A stretch of DNA of 36,221 bases from Clostridia bacterium. Its GTDB lineage: Bacteria > Bacillota > Clostridia > Oscillospirales > Acutalibacteraceae. A program made the position numbers and the translations under genes. The notes below the pieces were generated by a model that was not told the origin of the DNA, searched no databases, and worked only from the letters and a program-made list of their open reading frames with translations. Shown piece by piece: positions 24,064 through 33,500 of the stretch (positions within the stretch are counted from its first letter, which is position 1; every line of letters begins with the position of its first letter). The DNA is taken from contig JAFXLD010000031.1 of the NCBI GenBank assembly GCA_017531385.1, positions 1 to 36,221 of the forward strand, in the 5' to 3' direction.

Positions 24064-24758
24064 TGAATTTTTTTGATTCTCTGATAAATGACAGCCTCTC
24101 TGTCATTTCAAAGTATCGTCAGATTGAATATTCTCCTGACAAATCAGAAGCCCGTAGTGACACGGGATACAGTCAGGTTATTCTTCAGCGTGACACGGCT
24201 TATGAACTCAGCGGTGCCGGTATAAGTCTTGTGACTTCGTCTGATATTCAGGACAGGATAATCGTTGCGGGTGATGAGCTTTCAGAAATCAGCGGTAACC
24301 GTAAATTTGCAAGAATATCAATTATTCAGACCGATGATGTTGAAGATGAACAGAAAGCATATAACCTGATAAGAAAAATTGAATATGTCAAGTATCATGT
24401 TTTTCCCGAAGGTTATATGATAAGAACTGCATCTTCTTCTCATAAAGAATCTGTGCGTGTTGCAAAGTCAGCATTGAAAAACGGAATCAGTTTTGAGAGT
24501 GTCGGTAAGCTTATGATTAATAAATACAAGGAGATTGAGGCTGTCAGGGGAGTAAAAATAATTTTCGTGACTGTACCCGATGCTGATTATGATGCTTTTT
24601 TCCGCATTGCAGAAAAAAGCAATGACATAACAAAAACTCTCAATCATGTTATGAATACGGTCAGTTTTGATTGTGATACCTGTAATCTAAAGGCTGTATG
24701 TGACGAGGTTGAGGGAATGCGTGAGCTTCATTTCAGAAATAAAGAGATGAACATGTGA
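24063..24758 (+). CDS. Acetyl-CoA synthase A2-domain-like protein, module 2
   Basis: 231 aa. The ATG at 24063 overlaps the previous stop; a TTG one codon earlier is less likely. It is a paralogue of the protein at 15411-16130: RDTAYELSGAG, IIVAGDELSEI, VFPEGYMIR, VRVAKSALKN, SVGKLMINKYKE, VKIIFVT, and C204-x2-C207-x5-C213 DEVEG. The comparison with the ACS A2 domain and its A-cluster cysteines applies here too. It is the last gene of module 2, whereas its paralogue is second in module 1, so the gene order has been rearranged. Confidence 0.6.
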   Translation: MNFFDSLINDSLSVISKYRQIEYSPDKSEARSDTGYSQVILQRDTAYELSGAGISLVTSSDIQDRIIVAGDELSEISGNRKFARISIIQTDDVEDEQKAYNLIRKIEYVKYHVFPEGYMIRTASSSHKESVRVAKSALKNGISFESVGKLMINKYKEIEAVRGVKIIFVTVPDADYDAFFRIAEKSNDITKTLNHVMNTVSFDCDTCNLKAVCDEVEGMRELHFRNKEMNM

Positions 24759-24776
24759 TTATTCTGAACATAACTG

Positions 24777-24796
24777 CTGTTACACGGTTGTAACAG
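24777..24796 (+). terminator. Hairpin after module 2
   Basis: CTGTTAC pairs with GTAACAG around ACGGTT. It is followed by TGAAAAAAGG, not by a T-run, so it may protect the 3' end instead of stopping transcription. Confidence 0.45.
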
Positions 24797-24847
24797 TGAA
24801 AAAAGGGTAATACTCAATATTACTGTCAGTAAAGTAAATTATAAAAA

Positions 24848-24882
24848 GCCGAACGGAGCAGATTGCCCCGTTCGCTGTTTTT
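24848..24882. terminator. Bidirectional terminator
   Basis: CGAACGG pairs with CCGTTCG around AGCAGATTGCC-type loop bases; a T-run follows and an A-run precedes it. Confidence 0.8.
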
Positions 24883-24904
24883 GTTGTCTCTTCAGCAAAG
24901 ACAA

Positions 24905-24941
24905 AAATAAAAAAAGGATTGCCGAAGCAATCCCGTTTTTT
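24905..24941 (-). terminator. Terminator of the zinc-ribbon gene, bidirectional
   Basis: GGATTGC (24916-24922) pairs with GCAATCC around CGAA. The A-run before it acts as the T-run on the minus strand; a T-run after it serves the plus strand. Confidence 0.75.
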
Positions 24942-24957
24942 TGATAAATATGTTCAA

Positions 24958-25236
24958 TTATTCAGCTGACTTTGATTTTTCAAAGCATGCGGAGCAAAGA
25001 ACGCCTTTGTCGCTTGTGGGCTCGAAGGGAACTCTTGCTTCTCCGCCGCATTCTCTGCAAACAGCAGTATAGAACTTGCGTTCCCCGTTTCTGTTTGCTT
25101 TACGTGCCTGACGGCATTCTCTGCAACGCTGGGGCTCATTTTCAAAGCCTTTTTCAGCATAGAATTCCTGCTCGCCTGCGGTAAAAATAAATTCGTTTCC
25201 GCAATCCTTGCAGACTAAAGTTTTGTCTTCGTACAT
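24958..25236 (-). CDS. Small zinc-ribbon protein
   Basis: 92 aa from the ATG at 25236; a longer in-frame start at 25293 is unlikely because MYEDKTLVCKDCG is the usual N-terminus of this family. Four CxxC pairs: CKDC, CREC, CREC and CSAC form two zinc-binding units. Family members occur widely in Clostridia near sigma factors and RNA-related genes; the role is unknown. It lies downstream of the sigma factor gene on the same strand, probably in one transcript. Confidence 0.85.
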   Translation of the reverse strand: MYEDKTLVCKDCGNEFIFTAGEQEFYAEKGFENEPQRCRECRQARKANRNGERKFYTAVCRECGGEARVPFEPTSDKGVLCSACFEKSKSAE

Positions 25237-25319
25237 AAGTATCAGTACCTCGCTTGTTTTTATTTGCCTTGCTCCTTTAGAAGTATAGGACATTTATAAC
25301 CACCGTTTGCACGGACAGT

Positions 25320-25904
25320 TTACATTTTTAACGCTTTTTTCAGTTTTTCTTTTACTCTGTACAGGGCATTGTCAACGGATTTTTCTGTCATGCCCAGCTT
25401 TTTTGCCACTTCTGCATAACTGTACCCTGCAAGATAATAAGAAATAACTTTTTTTTCGGTTTCTGAGAGCGCATTTAAAAAACTTTCTGTAAAAAACCGA
25501 TAGTTTTCTGTTTCTATGTAGTTCTCTTCCGGAGATTTTTCCGGCGGAACGGTAGAATCATCAAATACAATTGAATCATTCAGAGGTGTGTTTGCGGAGC
25601 TGTTTGCTTTTTTCCATGCGGAACGCAGTTTGTTTGAAATGCAGACCGACGCGTATGTTGCAAACGAAACCTTTTTTGATTCATCAAAAGTCCGCACCGC
25701 AAGAATGAAGCCGATCATTCCTTCCTGAAACCAATCATCCTTTGTGAGTGATTCAGAATAGTAACTTCCCGATAAAGCGGAAACAGTTTTTCTGAATCTG
25801 CCTGCCAGCTCATCGAAGGCTCCGCTGAAACCGTTTCTGATGAGTGTGATAAGCTCTTCATCTGAAAAAGCGGTGAAATTACTGATTTTTTCTTTATCGG
25901 TCAT
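25320..25904 (-). CDS. Sigma-70 family factor, sigma-H-like
   Basis: 194 aa. AAAGAGG precedes the ATG at 25904; further upstream in-frame codons lie in the leader. Region 2 is present (DDWFQEGMIGFILAVRTFD, with SFATYASVCISNKLR), and region 4 (LSETEKKVISYYLAGYSYAEVAKKLGMTEKSVDNALYRVKEKL) is a clear helix-turn-helix. Regions 1 and 3 are missing. This layout fits the SigH/SigI-type alternative factors of Firmicutes. Target genes cannot be read. Confidence 0.88.
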   Translation of the reverse strand: MTDKEKISNFTAFSDEELITLIRNGFSGAFDELAGRFRKTVSALSGSYYSESLTKDDWFQEGMIGFILAVRTFDESKKVSFATYASVCISNKLRSAWKKANSSANTPLNDSIVFDDSTVPPEKSPEENYIETENYRFFTESFLNALSETEKKVISYYLAGYSYAEVAKKLGMTEKSVDNALYRVKEKLKKALKM

Positions 25905-25940
25905 GAAAAACCTCTTTAAATATATCAATATGTACATTGT

Positions 25941-25969
25941 AGTATAATACATTTTTTGTGATTTGTCAA
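25941..25969 (-). promoter_or_regulatory. Strong sigma-A promoter of the sigma factor gene
   Basis: On the minus strand TTGACA (25964-25969), 17 bp and TATACT (25941-25946). The 180-base region between this and the L31 promoter is A-rich and otherwise empty. Confidence 0.75.
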
Positions 25970-26082
25970 CAATTTTTAAGCGATTTTTGCAAAACTTTTG
26001 TTAAAACGGAAAATTTTATATTCCGGGCAGTAAATGTTTTTTAGAAATCTGCGAAAAAAAAGAAAAAAAATTAAAATAATTG

Positions 26083-26111
26083 TTGCATTTCTTGCTCCTT
26101 TGTGATACAAT
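26083..26111 (+). promoter_or_regulatory. Promoter of rpmE
   Basis: TTGCAT (26083-26088), 17 bp and TACAAT (26106-26111). Confidence 0.65.
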
Positions 26112-26149
26112 ACATCCGTTATGTAAATGATTGAAAGAGGTGAACCAAA

Positions 26150-26353
26150 ATGAAAGAGGGTATTCATCCTAATTATAACCAGACACAGATAAAGTGTGCA
26201 TGTGGTGCTGTTTATGAAACAGGCTCAGCAAAGGAAGGTCTTCGTGTTGATATCTGCTCAAAGTGCCATCCTTTCTTCACAGGTAAGCAGAAGCTTGTTG
26301 ATACAGGCGGACGTGTTGACAGATTCAAGAAGCGTTACAATCTTGATAAGTAA
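26150..26353 (+). CDS. rpmE: 50S ribosomal protein bL31, zinc type
   Basis: 67 aa. [10 protein letters not shown] is the typical start; C16, C18, C36 and C39 (CAC, CSKC) are the zinc ligands of the C+ form, and [23 protein letters not shown] is the conserved C-terminal half. AAAGAGGTGAACC precedes the ATG. Single gene followed by a terminator. Confidence 0.97.
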   Translation: MKEGIHPNYNQTQIKCACGAVYETGSAKEGLRVDICSKCHPFFTGKQKLVDTGGRVDRFKKRYNLDK

Positions 26354-26371
26354 TTTATTTGAATTGCGAAA

Positions 26372-26398
26372 CGGCACTGGTACACGGTGCCGCTTTTT
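26372..26398 (+). terminator. Terminator of rpmE
   Basis: CGGCAC pairs with GTGCCG around a 9-base loop, followed by CTTTTTG. Confidence 0.8.
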
Positions 26399-26423
26399 GT
26401 CGTATGTGATTTAGTAAATCAGG

Positions 26424-26569
26424 ATTTGTCGAACAAGTAAGGAGTTAGAAGTTAGGAGTTAGGAGTGTCGGAAGTGCTACGCACTTGTTCCGCTATGCTC
26501 TAAAAAAGGGTAAGAGGCAAAGCCCCTTCATAAACTCCTCATTCCTCACTCCTCACTATACCGACAAAT
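26424..26569. repeat. MITE-like non-coding element, 146 bp
   Basis: The ends are perfect inverted repeats, ATTTGTCG (26424-26431) and CGACAAAT (26562-26569). Inside, GGAGTTAGAAGTTAGGAGTTAGGAG mirrors CTCCTCATTCCTCACTCCTCA in part, and GGAAGTGC/GCACTTGTTCC forms a central hairpin. It has no coding capacity and separates rpmE from the YigZ gene. Confidence 0.55.
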
Positions 26570-26590
26570 TACTGTTTGTAAGGAGAATTT

Positions 26591-27214
26591 ATGTCCGATT
26601 ATCTGACACTCAGAAAAGAAGCAATCGATGAATTCATAGAAAAGCGTTCCAGGTTTATCGGTTATGCAAAGCCTGTCACAACACAGGATGAAGCGATGGA
26701 TTTCATAAATTCCATCCGTGCAAAGCACTGGGATGCTACACATAATGTTTATGCGTATGTACTCAGAGAAGGGCAGGCAAGACGTTATTCTGATGACGGA
26801 GAACCGTCGGGAACGGCAGGCGTGCCTGTTCTTGACGTGCTTTTAAAAGAAAATATCACCGACTGTGTTGTTGTTGCGACACGGTATTTCGGCGGTGTGC
26901 TTCTTGGTGCAGGCGGACTTGTAAGAGCCTATTCCCATACATCAAAAATTGCAGTTGATGCTGCAGGGATAATAAAAATGAGTGTCTGCTCTGTTATGAG
27001 TGTCACCTGCGACTATAATTTTTACGGCAGACTGACATCGCTTATACCCGAATACGGAGGAATTACGGAAGACACCGATTTCGGTGAAAATGTGACCGTT
27101 AAGTTTTATCTGCCGAAAGCAAATGAGCCTCTTTTTGAGGCAAAACTTGTTGATTCGAGCTTCGGAAAGTTTTCTGCGGTAAAAATATGTGAAAAATATG
27201 CAGAAATTGAATAA
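26591..27214 (+). CDS. yigZ: YigZ/IMPACT-family protein
   Basis: 207 aa. AAGGAG precedes the ATG. Residues 68-76 (DDGEPSGTA) with VVVATRYFGGVLLGAGGL form the signature of the UPF0029 N-terminal domain; the second half is the ferredoxin-like C-terminal domain. IMPACT proteins are tied to translation control and nucleic acid binding; YvyE/YigZ has been reported as a possible elongation-factor-like partner, but the cellular function is open. It lies 86 bases upstream of dnaG, in the same direction. Confidence 0.92.
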   Translation: MSDYLTLRKEAIDEFIEKRSRFIGYAKPVTTQDEAMDFINSIRAKHWDATHNVYAYVLREGQARRYSDDGEPSGTAGVPVLDVLLKENITDCVVVATRYFGGVLLGAGGLVRAYSHTSKIAVDAAGIIKMSVCSVMSVTCDYNFYGRLTSLIPEYGGITEDTDFGENVTVKFYLPKANEPLFEAKLVDSSFGKFSAVKICEKYAEIE

Positions 27215-27299
27215 AAACAGCAAATGAATAAAAAAATATAAAAAAATACAAGGATTTTAACATTATAAAGAGTATATAATAAATGAAGGGGGAAAAAGT

Positions 27300-29045
27300 A
27301 TGCGTTTCAGTGATGAATTTCTGTCTGAAGTACGGGACAGAAATGATATTGTTGATGTCATATCCCCTTATGTTGATCTGCGTGTAAGGGGCTCTCTTGC
27401 TACGGGCCTTTGTCCGTTTCACAATGAGAAAACTCCTTCGTTTACCGTTTATATCAACACTCAGTCGTATTACTGCTTCGGCTGCGGCTCAGGCGGAGAT
27501 GCGATTACATTTATAAAAAATATCGAAAATCTTGATTACACAGAAGCCGTGACGATGCTTGCGGATCGCAGCGGTCTTGCACTTCCTGCAGACGGATACG
27601 ATGACGGTGTGGCAAAGATGAAACGCAGAATGTATGATGCCAACCGTGAAGCTGCAAGATTCTTCCACAACAGCCTTTTTACTCCCGAAGGAAAAACAGG
27701 ACTTGACTATTTCCTCTCACGAGGCCTTTCAATGGAAACAATCCGTCATTTCGGTCTGGGCTTTGCTCCGGATAAATGGGACGGACTGCTCAGGCACATG
27801 AAGTCAAAGGGCTACTCAGAGCAGGAGCTTGTTGCGGCAGACCTTGCGAAGAAAACGCAGAAAGGTTATATCATTGATACTTTCCGCAACAGAGCGATGT
27901 TTCCCATAATTGATGTAAAGGGAAGCGTAATCGCATTCGGCGGACGAGTTCTCGACGATTCAAAACCAAAGTATGTCAACACCTCGGACACTTTGGTATA
28001 TAAGAAAAGTCAGGGCGTTTTTGCTCTGAACTTTGCAAAAAGAGGTTCTGATAAAACCCTTATTCTTTGTGAGGGTTACATGGATGTTATAGCTTATCAT
28101 CAGGCAGGATTTGAGAACGCAGTTGCAGGTCTGGGCACAGCCTTTACACCTGAGCAGGCGAAACTTTTATCAAAATACGCAGAAGAAGTCATATTGTCGT
28201 ATGATAACGACGAAGCGGGACAGAACGCTACACGGAAGGCTATCGGTATTTTGTCAAGAACGCCTCTTAGAATAAGGGTTGCAAGACTGCAGGGCGGTAA
28301 AGATCCTGACGAGATTATAAAAAAATACGGAAAAGACAAAATGCGGCAGATTCTTTCATCTGCGGTGGGTGACGTGGAATTCGACCTTCAGCGGGCACAG
28401 CAAGGATTTGATTTGCAGACATCGGACGGCAAGGTTGCATACCTTGAAAGAGCAGTCGACATTTTATCAAAAATCCGCAATCCGATTCAGTGGGATGTTT
28501 ATGCGTCAAAACTTTCGGGGCAGTTGGGGGTTTCCAAGGAAGCCATTGTGATTCAGATTGAAAAGAAATCGAAGCAACGCACACGGCGTGAAACAAGAGA
28601 TAATTTTGCAAACGCTGCCACATTTAATGATGAAGCGCTGAAAAAGGTTAATCCCGAACGGCAGAAACATCTAGTCGCTGCAAAAGCGGAGGAAACACTT
28701 ATTGCGTCGCTTCTGCACAATCCCGATTTTTATTCTAAAATCAAGGATAATGTCAGTGATGACGATTTTGCCACGGAGCTTAATCTCAGGATATACAAAG
28801 TCATCGCAAGTCATATCGAGCAACACAGACCGATTGAAATTACATATTTCGCATCGGAACTTTCCGATGAAGAAATCGGTTATCTTGTAAGGCTTGAATC
28901 AATGCGTGAAAAGCTCGGGAATACTGCGCAGGAATGTCTTGACTGTATAAAAAGAATGAAGGATGAAAGACGTGAAAGGGAAGCGAAAAATCCCGCAGGA
29001 ATGACTGATGATGAGTGGTTTTCACAGTTTAAAAAACAGGAATAA
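27300..29045 (+). CDS. dnaG: DNA primase DnaG
   Basis: 581 aa. GGGGGAAAAAGT precedes the ATG. The zinc-binding domain has C38, H41, C59 and C62 (CPFHNEK, CFGCGSGGD). The TOPRIM region is at about 250-340, with LCEGYMDVIAYHQAG and SYDNDEAG as the acidic metal-binding motifs, and the C-terminal 150 residues are the DnaB-binding domain. It makes RNA primers at the replication fork. rpoD follows 20 bases downstream, as in the classic macromolecular synthesis operon. Confidence 0.98.
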   Translation: MRFSDEFLSEVRDRNDIVDVISPYVDLRVRGSLATGLCPFHNEKTPSFTVYINTQSYYCFGCGSGGDAITFIKNIENLDYTEAVTMLADRSGLALPADGYDDGVAKMKRRMYDANREAARFFHNSLFTPEGKTGLDYFLSRGLSMETIRHFGLGFAPDKWDGLLRHMKSKGYSEQELVAADLAKKTQKGYIIDTFRNRAMFPIIDVKGSVIAFGGRVLDDSKPKYVNTSDTLVYKKSQGVFALNFAKRGSDKTLILCEGYMDVIAYHQAGFENAVAGLGTAFTPEQAKLLSKYAEEVILSYDNDEAGQNATRKAIGILSRTPLRIRVARLQGGKDPDEIIKKYGKDKMRQILSSAVGDVEFDLQRAQQGFDLQTSDGKVAYLERAVDILSKIRNPIQWDVYASKLSGQLGVSKEAIVIQIEKKSKQRTRRETRDNFANAATFNDEALKKVNPERQKHLVAAKAEETLIASLLHNPDFYSKIKDNVSDDDFATELNLRIYKVIASHIEQHRPIEITYFASELSDEEIGYLVRLESMREKLGNTAQECLDCIKRMKDERREREAKNPAGMTDDEWFSQFKKQE

Positions 29046-29065
29046 ATAAAGATAGGTGAAAAGAT

Positions 29066-30166
29066 ATGGAAAACACAGAAAAAAAGAATGTATTTGCCCG
29101 ACTCATTGAGAAAGGCAAGCAGACAGGCAAGCTGACAACACAGGAAATCGACTCTGCGATACTTGATATCGATTTCGACATCGAAGAGCTTGATAAGTTC
29201 TATGAGATGGTTGAAAGCAACAATATCGAGATTGTTGACGATATGTCCGATGTTATGCTTGATGCTCTTGATTTTGATGAAAGTGATATCGGCAAGTCAG
29301 CAGAAATCGACGTTGACGATTCCGACGTCAAGAATATTCAGATGGATGACCCTGTCAAGGTTTATCTTAAAGAGATCGGTAAAGTTCCTCTTCTTACAGC
29401 AGAGGAAGAAATCGACCTTGCCATGAGAATTGCACATGATGACCCTGAAGCAAAAAGACGTCTTGAGGAAGCAAATCTCCGTCTTGTTGTAAGCATTGCA
29501 AAGCGTTACGGCGGCAGAGGAATGCAGTTCCTTGATCTTATTCAGGAAGGCAATCTCGGTCTTATAAAGGCTGTTGAAAAGTTCGACTATACAAAGGGCT
29601 TCAAGTTCTCAACATATGCAACATGGTGGATAAGACAGGCTATCACAAGAGCTATTGCAGACCAGGCAAGAACAATCCGTATCCCCGTTCACATGGTTGA
29701 AACCATCAACAAGGTCAAGAAGACAAACAGCCTGCTTCTTCACAAGAACGGCAGAGAGCCTACTGCAGAAGAAATTGCGGCAGAGCTTGGCATGAGCGTT
29801 GAAAAGGTCCGTGAGATTCTCAGAGTTGCGCAGGAACCCGTTTCACTCGAAACACCCATCGGTGAAGAGGAAGACAGCCATCTCGGCGATTTCATCCCCG
29901 ATGAAGACGCACTTGCACCTGCAGATGCAGCATCACAGCTTCTTCTTAAAGAGGCACTTAATTCTGTTCTTAAAACTCTCACTCCCAGAGAAGCAAAGGT
30001 TCTCACTCTCCGTTTCGGACTTGAAGACGGACATCCCAAGACACTTGAGGAAGTCGGTGCTGAGTTCAATGTTACAAGAGAAAGAATCCGTCAGATCGAG
30101 GCAAAAGCTCTCAGAAAGCTTCGTCATCCCGGCAGAAGCAAAAAGCTCCGTGACTTTCTGGATTAA
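29066..30166 (+). CDS. rpoD: Primary RNA polymerase sigma factor
   Basis: 366 aa, preceded by AGGTGAAAAG. Region 1.1 is acidic (about 20-80), region 1.2 begins at [16 protein letters not shown], region 2 has [31 protein letters not shown] and [13 protein letters not shown], region 4.2 ends with [20 protein letters not shown]. This is the housekeeping SigA whose -35/-10 sites are seen at many promoters in this window. It is co-directional with dnaG and probably co-transcribed. Confidence 0.98.
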   Translation: MENTEKKNVFARLIEKGKQTGKLTTQEIDSAILDIDFDIEELDKFYEMVESNNIEIVDDMSDVMLDALDFDESDIGKSAEIDVDDSDVKNIQMDDPVKVYLKEIGKVPLLTAEEEIDLAMRIAHDDPEAKRRLEEANLRLVVSIAKRYGGRGMQFLDLIQEGNLGLIKAVEKFDYTKGFKFSTYATWWIRQAITRAIADQARTIRIPVHMVETINKVKKTNSLLLHKNGREPTAEEIAAELGMSVEKVREILRVAQEPVSLETPIGEEEDSHLGDFIPDEDALAPADAASQLLLKEALNSVLKTLTPREAKVLTLRFGLEDGHPKTLEEVGAEFNVTRERIRQIEAKALRKLRHPGRSKKLRDFLD

Positions 30167-30188
30167 TAGTTAATTATGTATAAGCATA

Positions 30189-30420
30189 AACACCCGAGGC
30201 ATTAGCCGAGTGTCCGTAAGGACACTCGGCAGTTTTATTCGCCTTACGGCGAGTTTTATTGCTTCGCAGTTTTATTGTGCTATGCACAGTTTTATTTGCT
30301 TCGCAAGTTTTACTGCGGATAAAATAACACTGAAACCGCAGGTTTCAATAAAACTATTGCCAAAGCAATAATATCACTCTGCCGTCAGGCAGAATATCAC
30401 TTAAACTATCAGGCACACTG
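30189..30420 (+). repeat. Array of tiny hairpins with 9-nt spacers
   Basis: Starting with GCCGAGTGTC/GACACTCGGC (30205-30230), short stems CGCC/GGCG, GC/GC, GTGC/GCAC and TGC/GCA follow one another, each separated by the identical spacer AGTTTTATT (30231, 30252, 30268 and 30288). In the second half the spacers appear reversed: AATAACACT, AATAAAACT, and AATATCACT twice, between stems CCGCAGG-type, ATTGC/GCAAT and CTGCC/GGCAG. AATAAAACT is the exact complement of AGTTTTATT. The region codes for nothing visible. It lies directly downstream of rpoD. Confidence 0.8.
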
Positions 30421-30448
30421 CCATGGAATGTGCAATATATAAAAAATG

Positions 30449-30485
30449 AGAGGTAACACGGTTTTTAGCCGTATTACCTCTTTTT
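30449..30485. terminator. Bidirectional terminator of rpoD and the M56 gene
   Basis: AGAGGTAACACGG (30449-30461) pairs with CCGTATTACCTCT (30469-30481) with one mismatch; TTTTT follows, and AAAAAA just upstream gives the minus-strand T-run. Confidence 0.8.
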
Positions 30486-30539
30486 CTGTCCTTATTAACC
30501 CTGCTCATCAAGCTTCGGGTGTTTTTCTGCTGTAAATTA

Positions 30540-33500
30540 TCATTTCGGAGCGTAAGGGGAGTCGAGACCTTGTTTACCCCAGTATGCCATCATGCTGTCA
30601 CCTGAGCCGAGAACAATATTGCCGTCTTTTATGCTTATTTCATACACAGCATAACCAATATTATCAAAATCGGAAAATGCCTTGCCTTTGATGACAACAT
30701 TCCCATTATTGTCAGCACCGAACTGTATTTCAGAAACAGGACTGTTGAAAATATTGAAATATTCGATATAACCGTTCTCATAGACAGAAAATGTCACCGT
30801 AAACAGTCCCGAGGTTGGTCCGTAGCCGAGAATACAGTCTTCCTTTATTCCGTCACCGTCAATATCGGTTGTTGTTTTATCTATATATCCTTTTTTATAT
30901 CCGAGATATTCAAAAACAGCACCGTCAGGCACACAGGGCACAGGCTTCCCATCTGTTGAGTATTTATATTCGGGCACGGGAGTTGATTCGTCAGCAGAAA
31001 AAATCAGATCAGAATCCTTTTTCCTGAATATATATTTTTGCTTTTTGTCGTTTGAAAGAATAAAAATTCTGTCAATATAGTCCTGATATGTACCCTCAAT
31101 AATGTTACTGCTAAGCCTTGACAGACTGAATATGGCTTGTTTTGTATCAGGATTCAGTGAAAGATAAGATGCGTCATGCTCATTTGAGTATAAATACTCA
31201 ATATGTCCTGAAACAGGTGCAATCGAGAAATTTTCCTTTTTAATAATATACGCTCCCATATCTCCCTGCGTAAGAACAAGTCCGTCAGAATCCTGCATAA
31301 ATACTTTAAACACAGCCGACTGAGTGCGTTCAACACAGATTAACTTTATAATGCCGGAATAAAGCTTTTCTTTTTCGTTATATACCGTAAAATTTACTTC
31401 GGCAGTATAATCCTCATGTTCTAAAACATCATAATCGGGTTCCCAGTATACTTTTTCACCCTTTTCAAATCTCATAGATTTACGTCGGGGTTGCTTTTCC
31501 GTATCAAGGTTTACCATTTTACCGTTTTTACACGATGTGACTATGTGTGTGTAATCCAGATTGAAATCAACAGTGAAAAATCCGTGCCATGTTGCACTCA
31601 TATACGGACTGTAAGTCCACTCAACAGATGTTTCAGAAATGTTTTCGGGAGAATGCAGAATAGCCGCAGCATCCTTGTAATCGCCGTATGATGCGTGATA
31701 GTATCTTATTTCATCTTCAGACTTTACAGTCGCATAGGCAAACAGAGAGCCTTTTTTTCGTGCATAAACGGTTACTCTGTAATTTTCATCAATCACAAAC
31801 TCAACTGAGCCGGGAGATGAAAGCGGGTTTATGGGCGCTGAACTTCTTTTCCAGTTGACATGATTAAGAAAATATGCTGCTTCATTACAATATGCTTCAC
31901 CCACAAGAATTGCCGATTCGCTTTCATCGCTTTTGGGATAATGAATAGCAGTTATACTGTATTTATCCGACATTTCTTTCACAACTTTGCCCGCAGTCAT
32001 ATAATCAAGCTTATCAAGATGCTCATATTTATCGGTATAAATACTGCCGTAGAAGTCAGTCTCAGGCTCGGGCAGTTCACAGTCATAAGTATTGTTTGAA
32101 ATGAATCTGCCCGTTGCGGCATCCAGTTCAATTTTCTGTGTGATTTCACCCGTCGCATAAATTTCCCTTGTATAGATAATCAGATTTTTTTCTTTGTCAA
32201 AATCTGTACGGTAAACGAATCTCACACCGTTTTCAAGTGTTTCGTAATTGCCGATGTCTGCATCAAAACAACTGAGTGTGTTATTCTCAAGAATTTTGTT
32301 TGAAATCTCGACAGATACACCCACATCCGTCAGCATGACATGAGGTACTTCGCTGTAATGACAGACTTCAGCCTTTCTGCCGATTTTTTCAAGATAGTCT
32401 TTCGCATAGGCAACACACTGTGCCCACATATCAGCATTGTCTTTTTCAGTAGGATCAAGTACGCGTGACTGATACTTTTTGGGAAACATTTCTCTTATTG
32501 AATCTCCGTAACCTTCACCGGGCATTACATATTTATGATCAGTCAGTATATAGCCGTCATCATTTTTTACAAAAGTGAAAACTGCAGGTGTGCAATGTCC
32601 CGTCTGCTCCATGAAATAGCCGTTCTTGAAGCCGAAACCGGCAAATTCCTCCTGAAGATAAACGGTGACATTGTCCCCCTCTTCTTCATAACCGTATATT
32701 ATATGTCCCTCTGCAACACATTCCGTATTGTAAAGCTCCCTTGACGAATTGATTTCAAAAATTGCTTGAGAAACAGCTCTATCAAGCTCGGGATTGCTGT
32801 CTTTAAGTTCAGGTTTCGGATTTGTCAGGAAACACACACCCACAACAATACACGAAATGACCGCAATAATGATAATCCACAATGCAGGTTTTTTGTAGCT
32901 GAGGACGGACTTTATTCTGTCCTTTACGCCTGTTTCGCCGAATGCAAGAGGACAGGCTGAAATTGTGCGTCTTGACACACTGCAGTTGATAAGTGCTTCG
33001 GAATAGGATTTTTTTATGTCCGTGCCCATTTCTTTTATGACTTTTTCGTCACAGGCAAGCTCAATATCTCGGCAAAGAAGAATATATGCAAGCCACATCA
33101 CGGGATTGAACCAATAGACAGTCAGAAGTATAAATCCCAACGGCTTCCACCAGTGGTCACGGCGTCTGAGATGTGCTTTTTCGTGTGCGATGACATAGTC
33201 CATATCACTCTCAGACATGCCCGACGGCAGAAAAATCCGAGGTCTGAAAAGCCCGAGAATAAATGGCGTATCAATTCTGTCGCAAAGCCATATATTGTCT
33301 TTCATCACAACACCTTCACGGACTTTGCGATTCAGACGAATATAGCTTATTCCCGAATAAATCAGCATTGCAAAAATGCCGCTAAGCCATACAATCACAA
33401 CCACGAAAAGGCCAACCTGCAAAGGATTTACACTGTTTGTGACATCAGGTGCAAAGGTCTCTGATATAATGGGATTTATCGTGCTGTTAAGTGCAGGTAT

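Noticed and set aside
30189-30420. A CRISPR array
   Set aside because: Repeats are 9 nt and the intervening parts are palindromic stems of 4-26 nt, not unique spacers of constant length; there are no cas genes.
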